Position numbers and translations under genes: made by a program
NCBI GenBank assembly: GCA_002479455.1
Contig: DLNB01000028.1
Coordinates: 1-64,000, forward strand
Source of the DNA: Acetothermia bacterium UBA7521
GTDB lineage: Bacteria; Bipolaricaulota; Bipolaricaulia; Bipolaricaulales; Bipolaricaulaceae
Reading direction: 5' to 3'
Length of the DNA stretch: 64,000 bases
Shown here: positions 31,712 to 40,294 of the stretch, piece by piece
Layout: the number at the start of each line of letters is the position of its first letter
Position numbering within the stretch: position 1 is the stretch's first letter
The notes under the pieces: generated by a model
What the model was told of the DNA's origin: nothing
Seen by the model: the letters and a program-made list of their open reading frames with translations, nothing else
The model's database searches: none

Positions 31712-32827
31712 GTGCTGACGATCAGTGCCATCAAGGCGGACATCGGAAGCGTCGGCGGGCACACGTGCCCGTCGTCGCGGATGGTCGAGGAGGCGCGGGC
31801 TGCGCTGCGAGATGGGGTCCAGCAGAGGCTCCTCACCGACTTCGCGGTCACCTATACGGGGGACGACATATGCCTTCTGATGGTGCATCGGAAGGGCAGC
31901 GGACATCCTGATGTGCACAACCTCGCATGGGAGGCGTTCACGCGCTGCACGGAGATCGCCCGCGGGGAGGGTCTGTACGCCGCGGGGCAGGACCTGCTCA
32001 AGGACGCGCCATCGGGGAACGTGCGAGGGGCCGGGCCCGGCTCAGCCGAGATCACGTTCGACGAGGGGGCTCCGGAGCGTAAGGCCGAGGCGTTCCTCGT
32101 GTTCACCGCCGACAAGTGCGGCCCGGGTGCGGTCAACTTCCCCCTGTGGTCCGTGTTCACCAGCCCCCTCTACAACGCCGGGCTCATGCTCCCAGCGATG
32201 AAGAAGGGGTTCACGTTTCGCATCATCGACATGGAGCACGCCCAAGGGGATCGGGTGCTGGACTTGGTTTCGCCGGAGGAACACGTGGATTTGGCGATCC
32301 TTCTGCGCGACGAGAACCGGTTCGGGATTCAGTCCATCCACTCCCGCCTCCACCCCGACCAGCAGGTGGTGGCCGTGTCTACGGACCGGTTGCACACGAT
32401 CGCCGGTGAGTACAAGGGTAAGGACGACCCGGTGGCGATCGTGCGCACCCAGGGCATCTTCCCCGCCCCGGAGGAAGCGGTGAGCCCGTTCGTGGTCGCG
32501 CCGTACGTGGCAGGCGGGGCGCGGGGCAGCCACACCATGCCCCTGATGCCGGTGGCGATCAACACCCCGGTGACGGGCCCCTACTGCCTGCCGCTCGTGG
32601 CGTGCGTGGCCTACTCTGTGAACGGAGACGGGGTCCTGTCCGAAGGGGTCGATGTGTTCGGGAATCCCGTGTGGGACAACGTGCGGATGAACGCACAGCA
32701 GAAAGGGGAGTGGATGAGGCGGCAGGGGTTTGTGGGTGCGGCGATGCTCCCCATGACCGAGCTTGAGTACAGCGCGTTCCGCAAATCCCTCGCCGACCTC
32801 GAAGGGCGATTCCGGACCCTCGGCTAG
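31712..32827 (+). CDS. Bifunctional fructose-1,6-bisphosphate aldolase/phosphatase (archaeal type)
   Basis: The 371-residue protein belongs to the FBPA/ase family (class V FBPase) of archaea and deep-branching bacteria. It makes fructose 6-phosphate directly from triose phosphates in gluconeogenesis. Hallmarks are the N-terminal TISAIKADIGSVGGHTCPS, TGDDICLLMVHRKGSGHPDV with metal-binding Asp, GNVRGAGPGSAEITFDEG, FTADKCGPGAVNFPLW, and the Tyr region GVDVFGNPVWDNVR. Its presence suggests one-way gluconeogenic or autotrophic flux, and this family is frequent in thermophiles. GTG 31712 follows AAGGAGGGG. Confidence 0.93.
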   Translation: MLTISAIKADIGSVGGHTCPSSRMVEEARAALRDGVQQRLLTDFAVTYTGDDICLLMVHRKGSGHPDVHNLAWEAFTRCTEIARGEGLYAAGQDLLKDAPSGNVRGAGPGSAEITFDEGAPERKAEAFLVFTADKCGPGAVNFPLWSVFTSPLYNAGLMLPAMKKGFTFRIIDMEHAQGDRVLDLVSPEEHVDLAILLRDENRFGIQSIHSRLHPDQQVVAVSTDRLHTIAGEYKGKDDPVAIVRTQGIFPAPEEAVSPFVVAPYVAGGARGSHTMPLMPVAINTPVTGPYCLPLVACVAYSVNGDGVLSEGVDVFGNPVWDNVRMNAQQKGEWMRRQGFVGAAMLPMTELEYSAFRKSLADLEGRFRTLG

Positions 32828-32915
32828 CGTCCTGGGCAGAGGTGGAAGCCTTCGGTGCCGCGGCTGGCCGACGATCCACCAGGGAGCGGAGAAGGCGCAG
32901 CGTCAGGACTCATTT

Positions 32916-33024
32916 GGATGTAGCGTCGGGGCTTGTCCCCGACGGAAGGTGGCTTCAGCGGTTCGACGGTTACGGGTGGGCGGTTCGGGTTGGGCCATCG
33001 CAGGCAAGCTGCGACGCCACGCTG
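32916..33024. repeat. Family A repeat copy upstream of the methyltransferase
   Basis: GTAGCGTCGGGGCTTGTCCCC with GACGG forms one hairpin. A CGGTTC-word segment follows (GCGGTTCGACGGTTACGGG), then an AGCTGCGACGCCACG block. The layout matches those at 5.4, 34.1 and 36.5 kb. Confidence 0.6.
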
Positions 33025-33061
33025 TCTCGACACCCGCGGCGGTGAGCAGGCGGAGGAGGAG

Positions 33062-33926
33062 ATGAGCATTCCGCAGGAGATGTCGGACGCTTTGCGTTGC
33101 CCGTCCACCCAGGAACGACTGCGGGCCGAGGGGGATAGGCTTGTCGCCGAGAGAGGGCGGACGTACCGCGTGGTGGACGGCGTGCCGTGGCTGCTGGACG
33201 AGGAGAGCCTCTCCGCGCTCGACCGCGCCTTCCAGCGCCAGTACACGGAGAAGGACGCCCGCTCCTACGACCGCCAGGTGCGTCTGCTGGGGCTCCTCTT
33301 TGGGTGCTGGGAGCCGCGGGAGCGGCGGAAGATGGTGCACCTGCTCGACCTCCGGCCGGGGATGCACGTCCTCGAGGTGTCGGTGGGGACGGGGGCCAAC
33401 CTCCCGTTCCTCGCCCGGAAGGTGGGGCCAGAGGGCCGCCTATACGGCCTCGACCTCTCCACGGGGAATGCTGGGCGTGGCCCAGAAGCGGGCGGCCGCC
33501 GTGGGCTGTCCGGTGCACCTGGTGCGGGGGGACGCGGTGCATCTACCGTTCGCTGATGGGGTCTTCGACGCCGTGCTCCACTTCGGCGGGGTGAACCTGT
33601 TCGGGGATCGGGCGCGGGCGCTCGGGGAGATGGTGCGGGTGGCCAAGCCCGGCGCCACGCTCGTGGTGGGGGACGAGGGGATGTCCGAGGCCCGCCGGGC
33701 TGGTTGGCTTGGGCGACGACTGGTGAAGATGAACAGCCTGTACCGGTTCCGGCCCCCGTTCCACCTCCTCCCGTGGGACCGGATCGAGAACGTCCAGCTC
33801 CACTGGATGTTGCGGGAGGTGTTCTGGCTCCTGCGTTTCCAGGTGGCCGGGGGCGCGGGCCCGCCTGACGAGGGCGAGGCGCTCCGACAACGGCTGGAGA
33901 AGCGCAGCGCGGGGGATAAGCCTTAG
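33062..33926 (+). pseudogene. SAM-dependent methyltransferase with Trm112-like N-terminus, frameshifted
   Basis: The first frame encodes a Trm112-like beginning (ALRCPSTQERLRAEGDRLV, then TYRVVDGVPWLLDEE) and the first half of a class I methyltransferase. Its SAM motif I is HVLEVSVGTGANLPFLARK and it runs to LYGLDLSTG. At GGGGAATG (33463-33470) one extra A breaks the frame. The adjacent frame resumes with MLGVAQKRAAAVGCPVHLVR, GDAVHLPFADGVFDAVLHFG and RVAKPGATLVVGDEG to 33926. Removing one base joins the two halves perfectly. This is either a real recent frameshift or an assembly indel. ATG 33062 has GGAGGAGGAG upstream. Confidence 0.8.
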
Positions 33927-34279
33927 CCGGCTCAAGGTCGAACCCTGGATCCGCCTCGGGATCTGGAGCCTGTGTTCCGTGAAGGAGCCCGACCCTCTCC
34001 GGCTCCGGGCGCGGATGCAGGACGTCGCCCCCCTCTCCATGCCTCTCCCCCCGTCGGGGGGAGAGGAATCGAAGGTGAGGGGGGATCCGACGGTGGCGTA
34101 GCGTCGCAGCTTGTCTGCGACGGCCTTCTCGTCGAACCGCCCGACGGTCGTCGGGGATGAACCCCGACGCTACGATCCTCCCTCTGCGACTTCCGCGTGC
34201 TCTGCGGTGGATCGCTTTCCAGCTGCGGGGATCCGAAGTTCTCCGCGCGGCCGGAGGCCCCGCGGGCGATCGTAGCGGG
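33927..34279. repeat. Intergenic block of several hairpin repeats
   Basis: There is no gene here. It contains a perfect 11-base stem, CCTCTCCCCCC/GGGGGGAGAGG (34042-34066). A family A copy follows (34096-34176), made of the CGTCGCAG/CTGCGACG hairpin, an AACCG word and the CGTCGGGG/CCCCGACG hairpin. A CTCTGCGACTTCCGCG word unit (34184-34212) comes next. It separates the convergent methyltransferase and AOR genes. Confidence 0.6.
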
Positions 34280-36163
34280 CTACGGGCCGCTGGCCCCGAC
34301 GGCGTCGGCCACGTCGGGTAGGTCGAGCGACGCCAGCCGCCCCTTGAGGGGCACGCCGTCCCGGCTCCACCCGCGGGCCTCGTAGTAGTCGTCGAGGAGC
34401 GCCTGGAGTTCCTCCAGGCTCACGCGGTCCCCGGCCGACGGCCCTTCGGGGATGGGGAGCTCCATCACCCGCGGCGGGAGGTGGTCGTCCTTGCGGGTGA
34501 ACCCCTCCCGGACGTTGAACGCCCGGGCGAGGTTGGACGTCCGCTCTCCGATCGACAGGAGCTCCGCCGCGGTCAGTTCGAGCCCGGTCTGGGCGGCCAC
34601 CATCTCCGGCAGGCCCTCCAGGAAGTAGATGTGGCGGGTGAACTTGCACACGCCGAGGGTGTCATAGACCGCCATCAGGTCCTCGACGAGGCGGACCTCA
34701 AAGCCTTTGCCGCGGAGGGAGTGTCGGTCCGCGGTGAGCTTCCACCACGAGCCACCGTACTCGAGGCCGTACACGCCCCCCGTGAGGTGGTCCCCGCCGC
34801 GGAACGCCACCGCGAACGCGAGCGCAACGCCCTTTGACCCGCGGATGTCGTAGGCGGGAAGCTCCATCCCCTTGATGTGGATCGCAAACGACGCACCCTT
34901 CCCCAGCCGTTCGCAGGCGGCCTTCGTCCCATCAGCGAGAAGCGCTCCCGTCTTGCCCTCACGGCGGCCCATCTTCTCCAGGACGGCGAGCATCGCGTCC
35001 CCGTCGCCGAACTTGAGGTCAATGCCGTCCAGGTCCTTCTTCGTGAGGAGCCCCCGCTCCACGGCCTCCATTGCCCACGCCACGGTGACCCCGGCCGAGA
35101 TCGTGTCCAGTCCAAGAACGTCGCAGATCTCGTTCGCCTTGGCGACCGCCTCGATCGACGCCACCTCCGGGCACCCGCCGAGGGAGTACAGGGTCTCGTA
35201 CTCCGGCCCGTCGACCTCCGTGCCGGCGTACTTCCCGTCCTTGATCTGGAACAGCTGCCCGCAGGGCTTGGTGCAGGTCGGGCAGGCGAGGTTCTTCGTC
35301 ACGTACTTGGGGGCCCAGTGGTACGGGTCGAGCTCGATCTTCTCGCCCTTGGCCCGGGCGTAGGCGCTCTTGAAGAACCCCCACTGCCAGTTCTTCGACG
35401 GGAACGTGCCCGGCTCCTTGTTCATCCAGTCGAGGAACTCGCCGCTCCCGTACTTCTTGTCGGCCTCTGTGACCGGGTGCTCGCGGATGATCCCTTGCCA
35501 ATGGGAGACGAGCTTCTTCAGTCGCTCGCGGTTGTGGACAGGGACTGCTCCGGTGCCCTTGACGAGAACCGCCTTCAGGTTCTTCGCCCCGAACACCGCC
35601 CCGCCCCCGCCGCGGCCAGCCTGGCGGCCATCGCACTCGATCGTCGAGATGCGCGACCGCTGTTCCCCGGCGGGGCCGATGACCGCGGTGCGGTACCCCT
35701 CTCCGAACCGGTCGCGGAGAGCTTTGGCTGTTGCGCGCGTGTCGAGCCCCCACAAGTCAGAGGCGTCCTCGAACCGCGCCTGACCGTCCTCGATGATCAG
35801 GACAACGGGGTTCTTGCTCTCCCCGGTTACGAGAAGGGCGTCCCACCCCGCCTTGCGGAGCGCGATCCCCGCCCAGGCGCCGGCCACGGAACGGGCGAGC
35901 GTTCCCGTCAGAGGAGAGCGAAAGGTGAACGTGGTCTTCGACGCGGTGGAGATCCCGTCTCCGGTGAGGAGACCGGGGACCATCGCTACGACGTTCTTCG
36001 CGCCGAGGGGATCGGCCCCCTTGGGGATTCGGGCCCAGGCGAGGTGAGCGCCCAACCCGAACCCTCCCAGGAACAGGCGGTACACCCCATCCGGCAGCGT
36101 CTCCGCCGCCGTCTTCCGCTGCGAAAGGTCCGCCACCAGGATCTTCCCCGTCACACCGTTCAT
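34280..36163 (-). CDS. aor: Aldehyde ferredoxin oxidoreductase (tungsten-type)
   Basis: This 627-residue enzyme oxidises aldehydes to acids with ferredoxin as acceptor, using a tungsten bis-pterin and one [4Fe-4S] cluster. The N-terminal domain reads GVTGKILVADLSQRKTAAET, with FLGGFGLGAHLAWARIP and TFTFRSPLTGTLARS. The cluster ligands are CPTCTKPC at about residues 294-301 and a fourth Cys in LGVCKFTRHI near 505. GRQAGRGGGGAVFGAKNLKA is also typical. ATG 36163 follows GGGGGGAGA. It is transcribed alone, with no ferredoxin gene beside it. A second, divergent AOR is at 53.6 kb. Confidence 0.93.
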   Translation of the reverse strand: MNGVTGKILVADLSQRKTAAETLPDGVYRLFLGGFGLGAHLAWARIPKGADPLGAKNVVAMVPGLLTGDGISTASKTTFTFRSPLTGTLARSVAGAWAGIALRKAGWDALLVTGESKNPVVLIIEDGQARFEDASDLWGLDTRATAKALRDRFGEGYRTAVIGPAGEQRSRISTIECDGRQAGRGGGGAVFGAKNLKAVLVKGTGAVPVHNRERLKKLVSHWQGIIREHPVTEADKKYGSGEFLDWMNKEPGTFPSKNWQWGFFKSAYARAKGEKIELDPYHWAPKYVTKNLACPTCTKPCGQLFQIKDGKYAGTEVDGPEYETLYSLGGCPEVASIEAVAKANEICDVLGLDTISAGVTVAWAMEAVERGLLTKKDLDGIDLKFGDGDAMLAVLEKMGRREGKTGALLADGTKAACERLGKGASFAIHIKGMELPAYDIRGSKGVALAFAVAFRGGDHLTGGVYGLEYGGSWWKLTADRHSLRGKGFEVRLVEDLMAVYDTLGVCKFTRHIYFLEGLPEMVAAQTGLELTAAELLSIGERTSNLARAFNVREGFTRKDDHLPPRVMELPIPEGPSAGDRVSLEELQALLDDYYEARGWSRDGVPLKGRLASLDLPDVADAVGASGP

Positions 36164-36605
36164 CGTCTCCCCCCTTCGTATCTGTGGTCTCGCGTTCGGC
36201 TTCTCGGCCGGTCACCGCGCCCGCCAGCAAGCGCTGCGCGGCGAAGCCGCACCAAAGGCGAGTATAGCCCCACCCGTCCGTTCAGGCCGGACCGGGATGC
36301 GCCGAAGGTCAGGGCATGCGGTGGATGGACATCCTGGATCAGCCTGTCAAAGAGCGGCCCACGGAGCCTTCGGCTACGCGGAGAGAGCCGGACCTACGCG
36401 GCCAGGAGGCGATCCACCGCTGAACCCGGGGAGTTCGCCGAGGGAAGGTCGTAGCGCGGGGTTCATCTACGATGGTCGTAAAGGCGGTTCGGCGGTTGAT
36501 GGTTGGTCGGCTTTGCTGGAAGGCCGTCGCAGACCTGCCTGCAGCGGGCAGGCAAGCTGCGACGCTACGCCCTCTCGGCGACCTTTGCGGTGAGAGAGCA
36601 TAGAG
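36164..36605. repeat. Gap with a family A repeat copy
   Basis: There is no convincing gene in this gap. From about 36469 the order TCGTAAAGGCGGTTCGGCGG, CGTCGCAGACCTGCCTGCAG and GCAAGCTGCGACGCTACG matches the family A element read on the opposite strand. The first 300 bases hold the aor leader and some Arg-codon-rich non-coding sequence. Confidence 0.5.
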
Positions 36606-36809
36606 TCAGCCTTTGATCAGCCGCTCCAGGTACTCGCGGATCTCCTGCAGGCCGTAAATCGTGCGGCGGGCCTCCAGGTCGTCGAGCCACGCCTCGGCCA
36701 CCGTCTCATCGCGGATGACGTCCACGTCTTCAACGTCAAGCGCGGCAAGGAGCCTCCGTCCCTCTTCCTCGATCTCGCCGTCGTGGGCGCGAAAGATGAA
36801 CCTGCGCAT
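36606..36809 (-). CDS. Small acidic protein of unknown function
   Basis: A 67-residue protein begins MRRFIFRAHDGEIEEEGRRL and ends in an amphipathic helix (GLQEIREYLERLIKG). It has an acidic middle, VEDVDVIRDETVAEAWLDDL. ATG 36809 is preceded by GGAGG at good spacing, and codon choice resembles neighbouring genes. The size and charge pattern would suit an antitoxin or adaptor, but no partner gene is present. I do not recognise a family. Confidence 0.5.
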   Translation of the reverse strand: MRRFIFRAHDGEIEEEGRRLLAALDVEDVDVIRDETVAEAWLDDLEARRTIYGLQEIREYLERLIKG

Positions 36810-36937
36810 TTCTGTATCCTCCGGCTTCAAGTGTAGCCTGAGGAACGGGGAGGTTCGCTAGGGTCAGAAGGGCCGAACCCGAGCGGGTACACTCAGGGTT
36901 CGTGCCCCCGTCCATGGGGCTGATTGCAGGAGGGACT

Positions 36938-37963
36938 GTGGGAACCCGGGAGTTCTCCATCGAAACGCAGGATCTCAGCCGCGTGTTTCGGGTCAAGCGC
37001 CGCGAGGCGCGCGGTCAGAAGCGAGAGATCGTCGCCCTCGACCGGGCAAGCCTCGCCGTCGAGCGCGGGGAGCTGTTCGGGGTCCTCGGCCCGAACGGCG
37101 CGGGGAAGACCACACTCATCAAGATCCTCGCCACCCTCCTCTCCCCCACCACGGGCACGGCGCGCGTCGCCGGGGTGGACGTGGTCGAGAACCCGTGGGA
37201 GGTGCGACGTCACATTGGGATGGTCTCGGGCGGCGAGTCCTCGGGGTACGGCCTCCTCACCGTGGAGGAGAACCTGTGGATGTTCTCCCAGTTCTACGGG
37301 ATTTCGAGCGGGGAAGCGAAGAAGCGGATCAAGGAGCTCCTGGAGGTCGTGGGCCTCGCTGACCGAGCGAAGACGAAGATCTACCACCTCTCGACGGGGA
37401 TGCGGCAGAAGATGAACTTCGCCCGCGGGTTCCTCACCGAGCCGGAGGTCCTGTTCCTCGATGAGCCGACGATCGGCCTCGACGTCCAGACCGCCCGCAC
37501 GTTGCGCTCGTACATTCGAGAGTGGATCGACCAGCACCCCGACCGGACGCTGCTCCTCACCACCCACTGCATGTACGAGGCCGACGATCTGTGCGACCGG
37601 GTGGCGATCATCGACCAGGGGAGAGTGCTGGCCTGTGACACGCCGGCCGCGCTCAAACGGAGCCTTCAAGGCGAAGCTGTGTTCCGCCTCAAGGTGGATG
37701 GGGATCGCGACCTGGGCCCACTCTTCGACGGGACAGGCGGGGTCGAGCGGTTCACCCACGCCGCGCGGGACGGGCACACTGAGATCGACCTCATCCTCGC
37801 CGATGAGAACGCCCTCGTACCCGTCCTAACCGCGATCCAGGGAACCGGGGCGCGACTCTTGTCTCTGGAGAAGCGGGAGCCAACCTTGGAGGACGTGTTC
37901 ATCCGCCTCGTCGGGCGCAGCTTGACCCAGGCCAATGGGGGCGGCGATGAACCTCCGCGCTGA
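36938..37963 (+). CDS. ABC-2 exporter ATP-binding protein
   Basis: This 341-residue ATPase has Walker A GVLGPNGAGKTTLIKILATL, Q-loop area GMVSGGESSGYGLLTVEE, signature HLSTGMRQKMNFARGFL, Walker B LFLDEPTIGLDVQTAR and H-loop TTHCMYEADDLCDR. The C-terminal extension, with ERFTHAARDGHTEIDL, is typical of ABC-2 systems of the YhiH/DrrA kind. GTG 36938 with AGGAGGG just upstream is my preferred start, and GTG 36902 or ATG 36914 would add residues. It overlaps the first permease gene by 17 bases and heads a three-gene exporter operon. Confidence 0.85.
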   Translation: MGTREFSIETQDLSRVFRVKRREARGQKREIVALDRASLAVERGELFGVLGPNGAGKTTLIKILATLLSPTTGTARVAGVDVVENPWEVRRHIGMVSGGESSGYGLLTVEENLWMFSQFYGISSGEAKKRIKELLEVVGLADRAKTKIYHLSTGMRQKMNFARGFLTEPEVLFLDEPTIGLDVQTARTLRSYIREWIDQHPDRTLLLTTHCMYEADDLCDRVAIIDQGRVLACDTPAALKRSLQGEAVFRLKVDGDRDLGPLFDGTGGVERFTHAARDGHTEIDLILADENALVPVLTAIQGTGARLLSLEKREPTLEDVFIRLVGRSLTQANGGGDEPPR

Positions 37964-38774
37964 GACGGGGACGTTCCTGCGCACGGTGTGGGGCCGCGCC
38001 TACCCACGCGTGATTGGGATGCAGCGGGAGAAGAGTTGGATGCTGTTCGACGTGTTCCTGCCCCTCCTCCAGGTGGCGGCGTACGTGTACATCTACCGGG
38101 CGATCGGCGCGCCGCCCGAGTTCACGGGGTTCGTCGTCCTCGGGGGGGCGATGACCGCCTACTGGATGAACATCCTGTGGAACATGGCCAGCCAGTTGTA
38201 CTGGGAGAAGGACATGGGGAACCTCGAGCTGTTCATCATCGCACCCACGTCGCGGATGGCAATCCTGCTCGGGATGGCGGTGGGGGGGATCTTCGCCACC
38301 ACGATCCGGGCGATGGGAGTCCTGGTAGCGGGGATCCTCGTCTTCCGCGTGCCGATGGCCCCGACCAGCGTGCCCGCCCTGATCGGCGTCTTCCTCCTCA
38401 CCTTGGTTGCGTTGTACGGGCTGGGGATGTTGATGGCGTCGCTGTTTCTTCTCTGGGGACGGCAGGCGTGGCACATTGCGAACCTGTTTCAGGAGCCGGT
38501 GTTCCTCGTATCGGGGTTCTACTTCCCGGTGCGGGCGCTGGGGTTCCTCGTGGCGCTGGGCGCCTCGATTGTCCCGATCACGCTCGGGCTGGATGCGATG
38601 CGGCAGCTTCTGTACCCCCAGATGATGGAGGGGTTCCGGTTCCTCTCGGTGGGGGTGGAGCTCGGGATGCTGGCCGTGTTGGGGGCGGTGTTCTTGTTCC
38701 TCGCCCACCGGGCGCTGCGGTTCTTCGAGGCGCTGGCCCGGCGGGAAGGGCGCCTCACCCTGAGGGGGCAGTGA
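37947..38774 (+). CDS. ABC-2 exporter permease 1
   Basis: This 275-residue membrane protein has about six transmembrane helices. The first, LFDVFLPLLQVAAYVYIYRA, follows an amphipathic N-terminus. The body contains FVVLGGAMTAYWMNILWNMA, the conserved YWEKDMGNLELFIIAPTSR loop and VFLVSGFYFPVRAL. Together these are the pattern of ABC-2 permeases such as DrrB/YadH. ATG 37947 lies inside the ATPase gene, and a start four codons earlier is possible. It pairs with a second, different permease 117 bases downstream, so the exporter may use a heterodimer. Confidence 0.82.
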   Translation: MNLRAETGTFLRTVWGRAYPRVIGMQREKSWMLFDVFLPLLQVAAYVYIYRAIGAPPEFTGFVVLGGAMTAYWMNILWNMASQLYWEKDMGNLELFIIAPTSRMAILLGMAVGGIFATTIRAMGVLVAGILVFRVPMAPTSVPALIGVFLLTLVALYGLGMLMASLFLLWGRQAWHIANLFQEPVFLVSGFYFPVRALGFLVALGASIVPITLGLDAMRQLLYPQMMEGFRFLSVGVELGMLAVLGAVFLFLAHRALRFFEALARREGRLTLRGQ

Positions 38775-38807
38775 TGACGACCTTGGTTTCCCGGTCACCT
38801 AGATCGG

Positions 38808-38885
38808 CGTCGGGGATGAACCCCGACGCTACGACCGCTTCTCTCTGCGAACTCCGCTGCTCTGCGGTGACAACGCTTCGCGGGG
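38808..38885. repeat. Family A plus CTCTGCG-word repeat between the two permease genes
   Basis: CGTCGGGG/CCCCGACG around ATGAA (38812-38832) is followed by CTCTGCGAACTCCGCTGCTC. Both units recur at 34.1 kb in the same order. The repeat sits inside the operon between permease 1 and permease 2. Confidence 0.6.
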
Positions 38886-38891
38886 GTGGAC

Positions 38892-39752
38892 ATGACGGCA
38901 CGGGTGAGGGGCGGGGAGTCGTGGCGGAGCCTGCGCGTGGCGGCGTGGCTGGGCTGGCAGATCGAATCGAACTGGACCGATCCGTTCCTGTTCGCGGTCT
39001 ACTCTGTGGTGAAGCCGGTGGCGGGGGCGCTCATCCTCGTGTTCATGTACCTCGTCGTCGCCCGCGGAGGGCTGGAGAACCACCTCTTCCCGTACATCTT
39101 CGTGGGGAACGCGTTCTACATCTACGTCGGGGCGGTGTTGATGGGCATCAGCTGGGTGGTCATCGACGACCGCGAGCACTACGGGATGCTCAAGTACATG
39201 TACGCGGCTCCGTTGAACATCTACACCTACCTCCTCGGCCGCGGGGCGGCCCAGACCGCAATCGCCACCGTCGCCACGACGATCACCCTCCTGTTCGGCG
39301 TCGGGGTTCTTGGGATCCAGATCCCGCCAGGACAGGTGGACTGGGGGCTGCTCGCCGGGGCCCTCGTCCTCGGGTTGGCGGCGCTGGCGTTCATGGGCCT
39401 TCTCCTCGGCGGGGCGACGCTCCTCACCGCCCGGCATAACTACTTCATCGGCCAGGGTGTGGCAGGCGCGCTGTACCTCCTCTCCGGCGTGGTGTTTCCC
39501 CTCGATGTCCTCCCGGCCCCGCTCCAGGCGGTGGGGAAGGGGCTTCCGGTCACCTACTGGTTGGAGGCCCTGCGGCGATCGGTCCTTGGCGACGGAGGGA
39601 ACGAGGCATTGCGCTCCCTCTCCACGGGGACCGTGGTCCTGATCCTCGCCCTGTCCACGGTGGTGCTCGCCGTGGCGTCGGTCCTGTTCTTCCGCTGGGC
39701 GGAGCGGATCGCCCATCGCCGCGGGCTCCTGGATATGCAGACCATGCACTGA
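38892..39752 (+). CDS. ABC-2 exporter permease 2
   Basis: This 286-residue protein has six hydrophobic helices. It begins with SLRVAAWLGWQIESNWTDPF and VKPVAGALILVFMYLVVARG. It has the DDREHYGMLKYMYAAPLN loop that matches the first permease in position, then GVAGALYLLSGVVFPLDVLP. ATG 38892 has GGGGGTGG upstream, and GTG 38886 is an alternative. Its last codons encode LLDMQTMH, and the DNA of this end is duplicated 560 bases downstream, beyond hicBA. The exported substrate is unknown. Confidence 0.82.
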   Translation: MTARVRGGESWRSLRVAAWLGWQIESNWTDPFLFAVYSVVKPVAGALILVFMYLVVARGGLENHLFPYIFVGNAFYIYVGAVLMGISWVVIDDREHYGMLKYMYAAPLNIYTYLLGRGAAQTAIATVATTITLLFGVGVLGIQIPPGQVDWGLLAGALVLGLAALAFMGLLLGGATLLTARHNYFIGQGVAGALYLLSGVVFPLDVLPAPLQAVGKGLPVTYWLEALRRSVLGDGGNEALRSLSTGTVVLILALSTVVLAVASVLFFRWAERIAHRRGLLDMQTMH

Positions 39753-39753
39753 G
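39735..39753. repeat. Direct repeat, left copy, at the permease 3' end
   Basis: ATGCAGACCATGCACTGAG is identical to 40295-40313. Similarity continues upstream with synonymous differences (CGCGGGCTCCTGGAT against CGTGGGGTCCTCGAC). The two copies bracket hicBA. Confidence 0.85.
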
Positions 39754-39794
39754 CGGCGAGTTCGGGGCCTGTGCGACGGCGCCAGGCCCGTCGC

Positions 39795-39800
39795 TATAAT
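39795..39800 (+). promoter_or_regulatory. hicBA -10 element
   Basis: A perfect TATAAT lies 19 bases before the hicB GTG start. The -35 is not clear. GAGGTGGAG between them is the ribosome binding site. Confidence 0.4.
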
Positions 39801-39818
39801 CGGATCGAGGTGGAGACC

Positions 39819-40040
39819 GTGAACTACACTGTAGTGATCGAGAAGGGGCGCGAATCGGGGTACGTGGCCTCCGTGCCCGTGCTGCGTGGATGCGTCTCGC
39901 AGGGAGAGACCCGGGACGAGGCCCTCCGCAACGTTCGAGAGGCGATCGAGGCCTACGTCGACGCCCTTCTCGAGGACGACCTCCCGCTGCCCACGGAGGA
40001 GGGGAAGGAGTTCGTAGAGCTTCAGGTCCGGAGGCGATGA
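39819..40040 (+). CDS. hicB: HicB-family antitoxin
   Basis: The 73-residue protein has the HicB partial RNase H fold: VNYTVVIEKGRESGYVASVP, VLRGCVSQGETRDEALRNVR and EAIEAYVDALLEDDLPLP. There is no C-terminal DNA-binding domain, so this is the short HicB form. GTG 39819 is supported by GAGGTGGAG. The stop overlaps the hicA start (ATGA). The antitoxin neutralises HicA and usually represses the pair. Antitoxin-first order is one of the known arrangements. Confidence 0.9.
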   Translation: MNYTVVIEKGRESGYVASVPVLRGCVSQGETRDEALRNVREAIEAYVDALLEDDLPLPTEEGKEFVELQVRRR

Positions 40041-40261
40041 CCAAGCTCGCCCGCGGGTTGTCGGGTCAGAAGGTGAGACGTGCTCTTGAGAGAGCGGGCT
40101 TCTACCTCAAGCGGCAGCGGGGCAGCCACATGGTCCTGCGCCGGGATGTCCCCTTCGCTCAGGTGGTCGTCCCCGACCACGGCACGCTCGACACGGGCAC
40201 GCTGTCGCACATTCTGGATGCCGCTGACCTCACCGTCGACGAGTTCCTCCGCCTCCTGTGA
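40037..40261 (+). CDS. hicA: HicA-family mRNA interferase toxin
   Basis: This 74-residue double-stranded-RNA-binding-fold toxin has SGQKVRRALERAGFYLKRQR followed by GSHMVLRRDVPFAQVVVPDH. The catalytic His is in the GSH turn. The final helix is DAADLTVDEFLRLL. HicA cleaves mRNA independently of the ribosome. It is coupled to hicB by a 4-base overlap. All conserved residues are present, so the module looks functional. Confidence 0.92.
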   Translation: MTKLARGLSGQKVRRALERAGFYLKRQRGSHMVLRRDVPFAQVVVPDHGTLDTGTLSHILDAADLTVDEFLRLL

Positions 40262-40294
40262 GGTCTGGTTTCTCCACCGCGTGGGGTCCTCGAC

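Noticed and set aside
34877..35363. A second gene inside the AOR region suggested by overlapping frames
   Set aside because: AOR is continuous through this stretch with cluster ligands on both sides, so the other frames are not supported.
34877..36454. A 525-codon open frame antisense to the AOR gene
   Set aside because: It mirrors the AOR coding frame in high-GC sequence, is Arg/Gly/Leu-rich with no family motif, and overlaps a full-length enzyme. It is a shadow frame.
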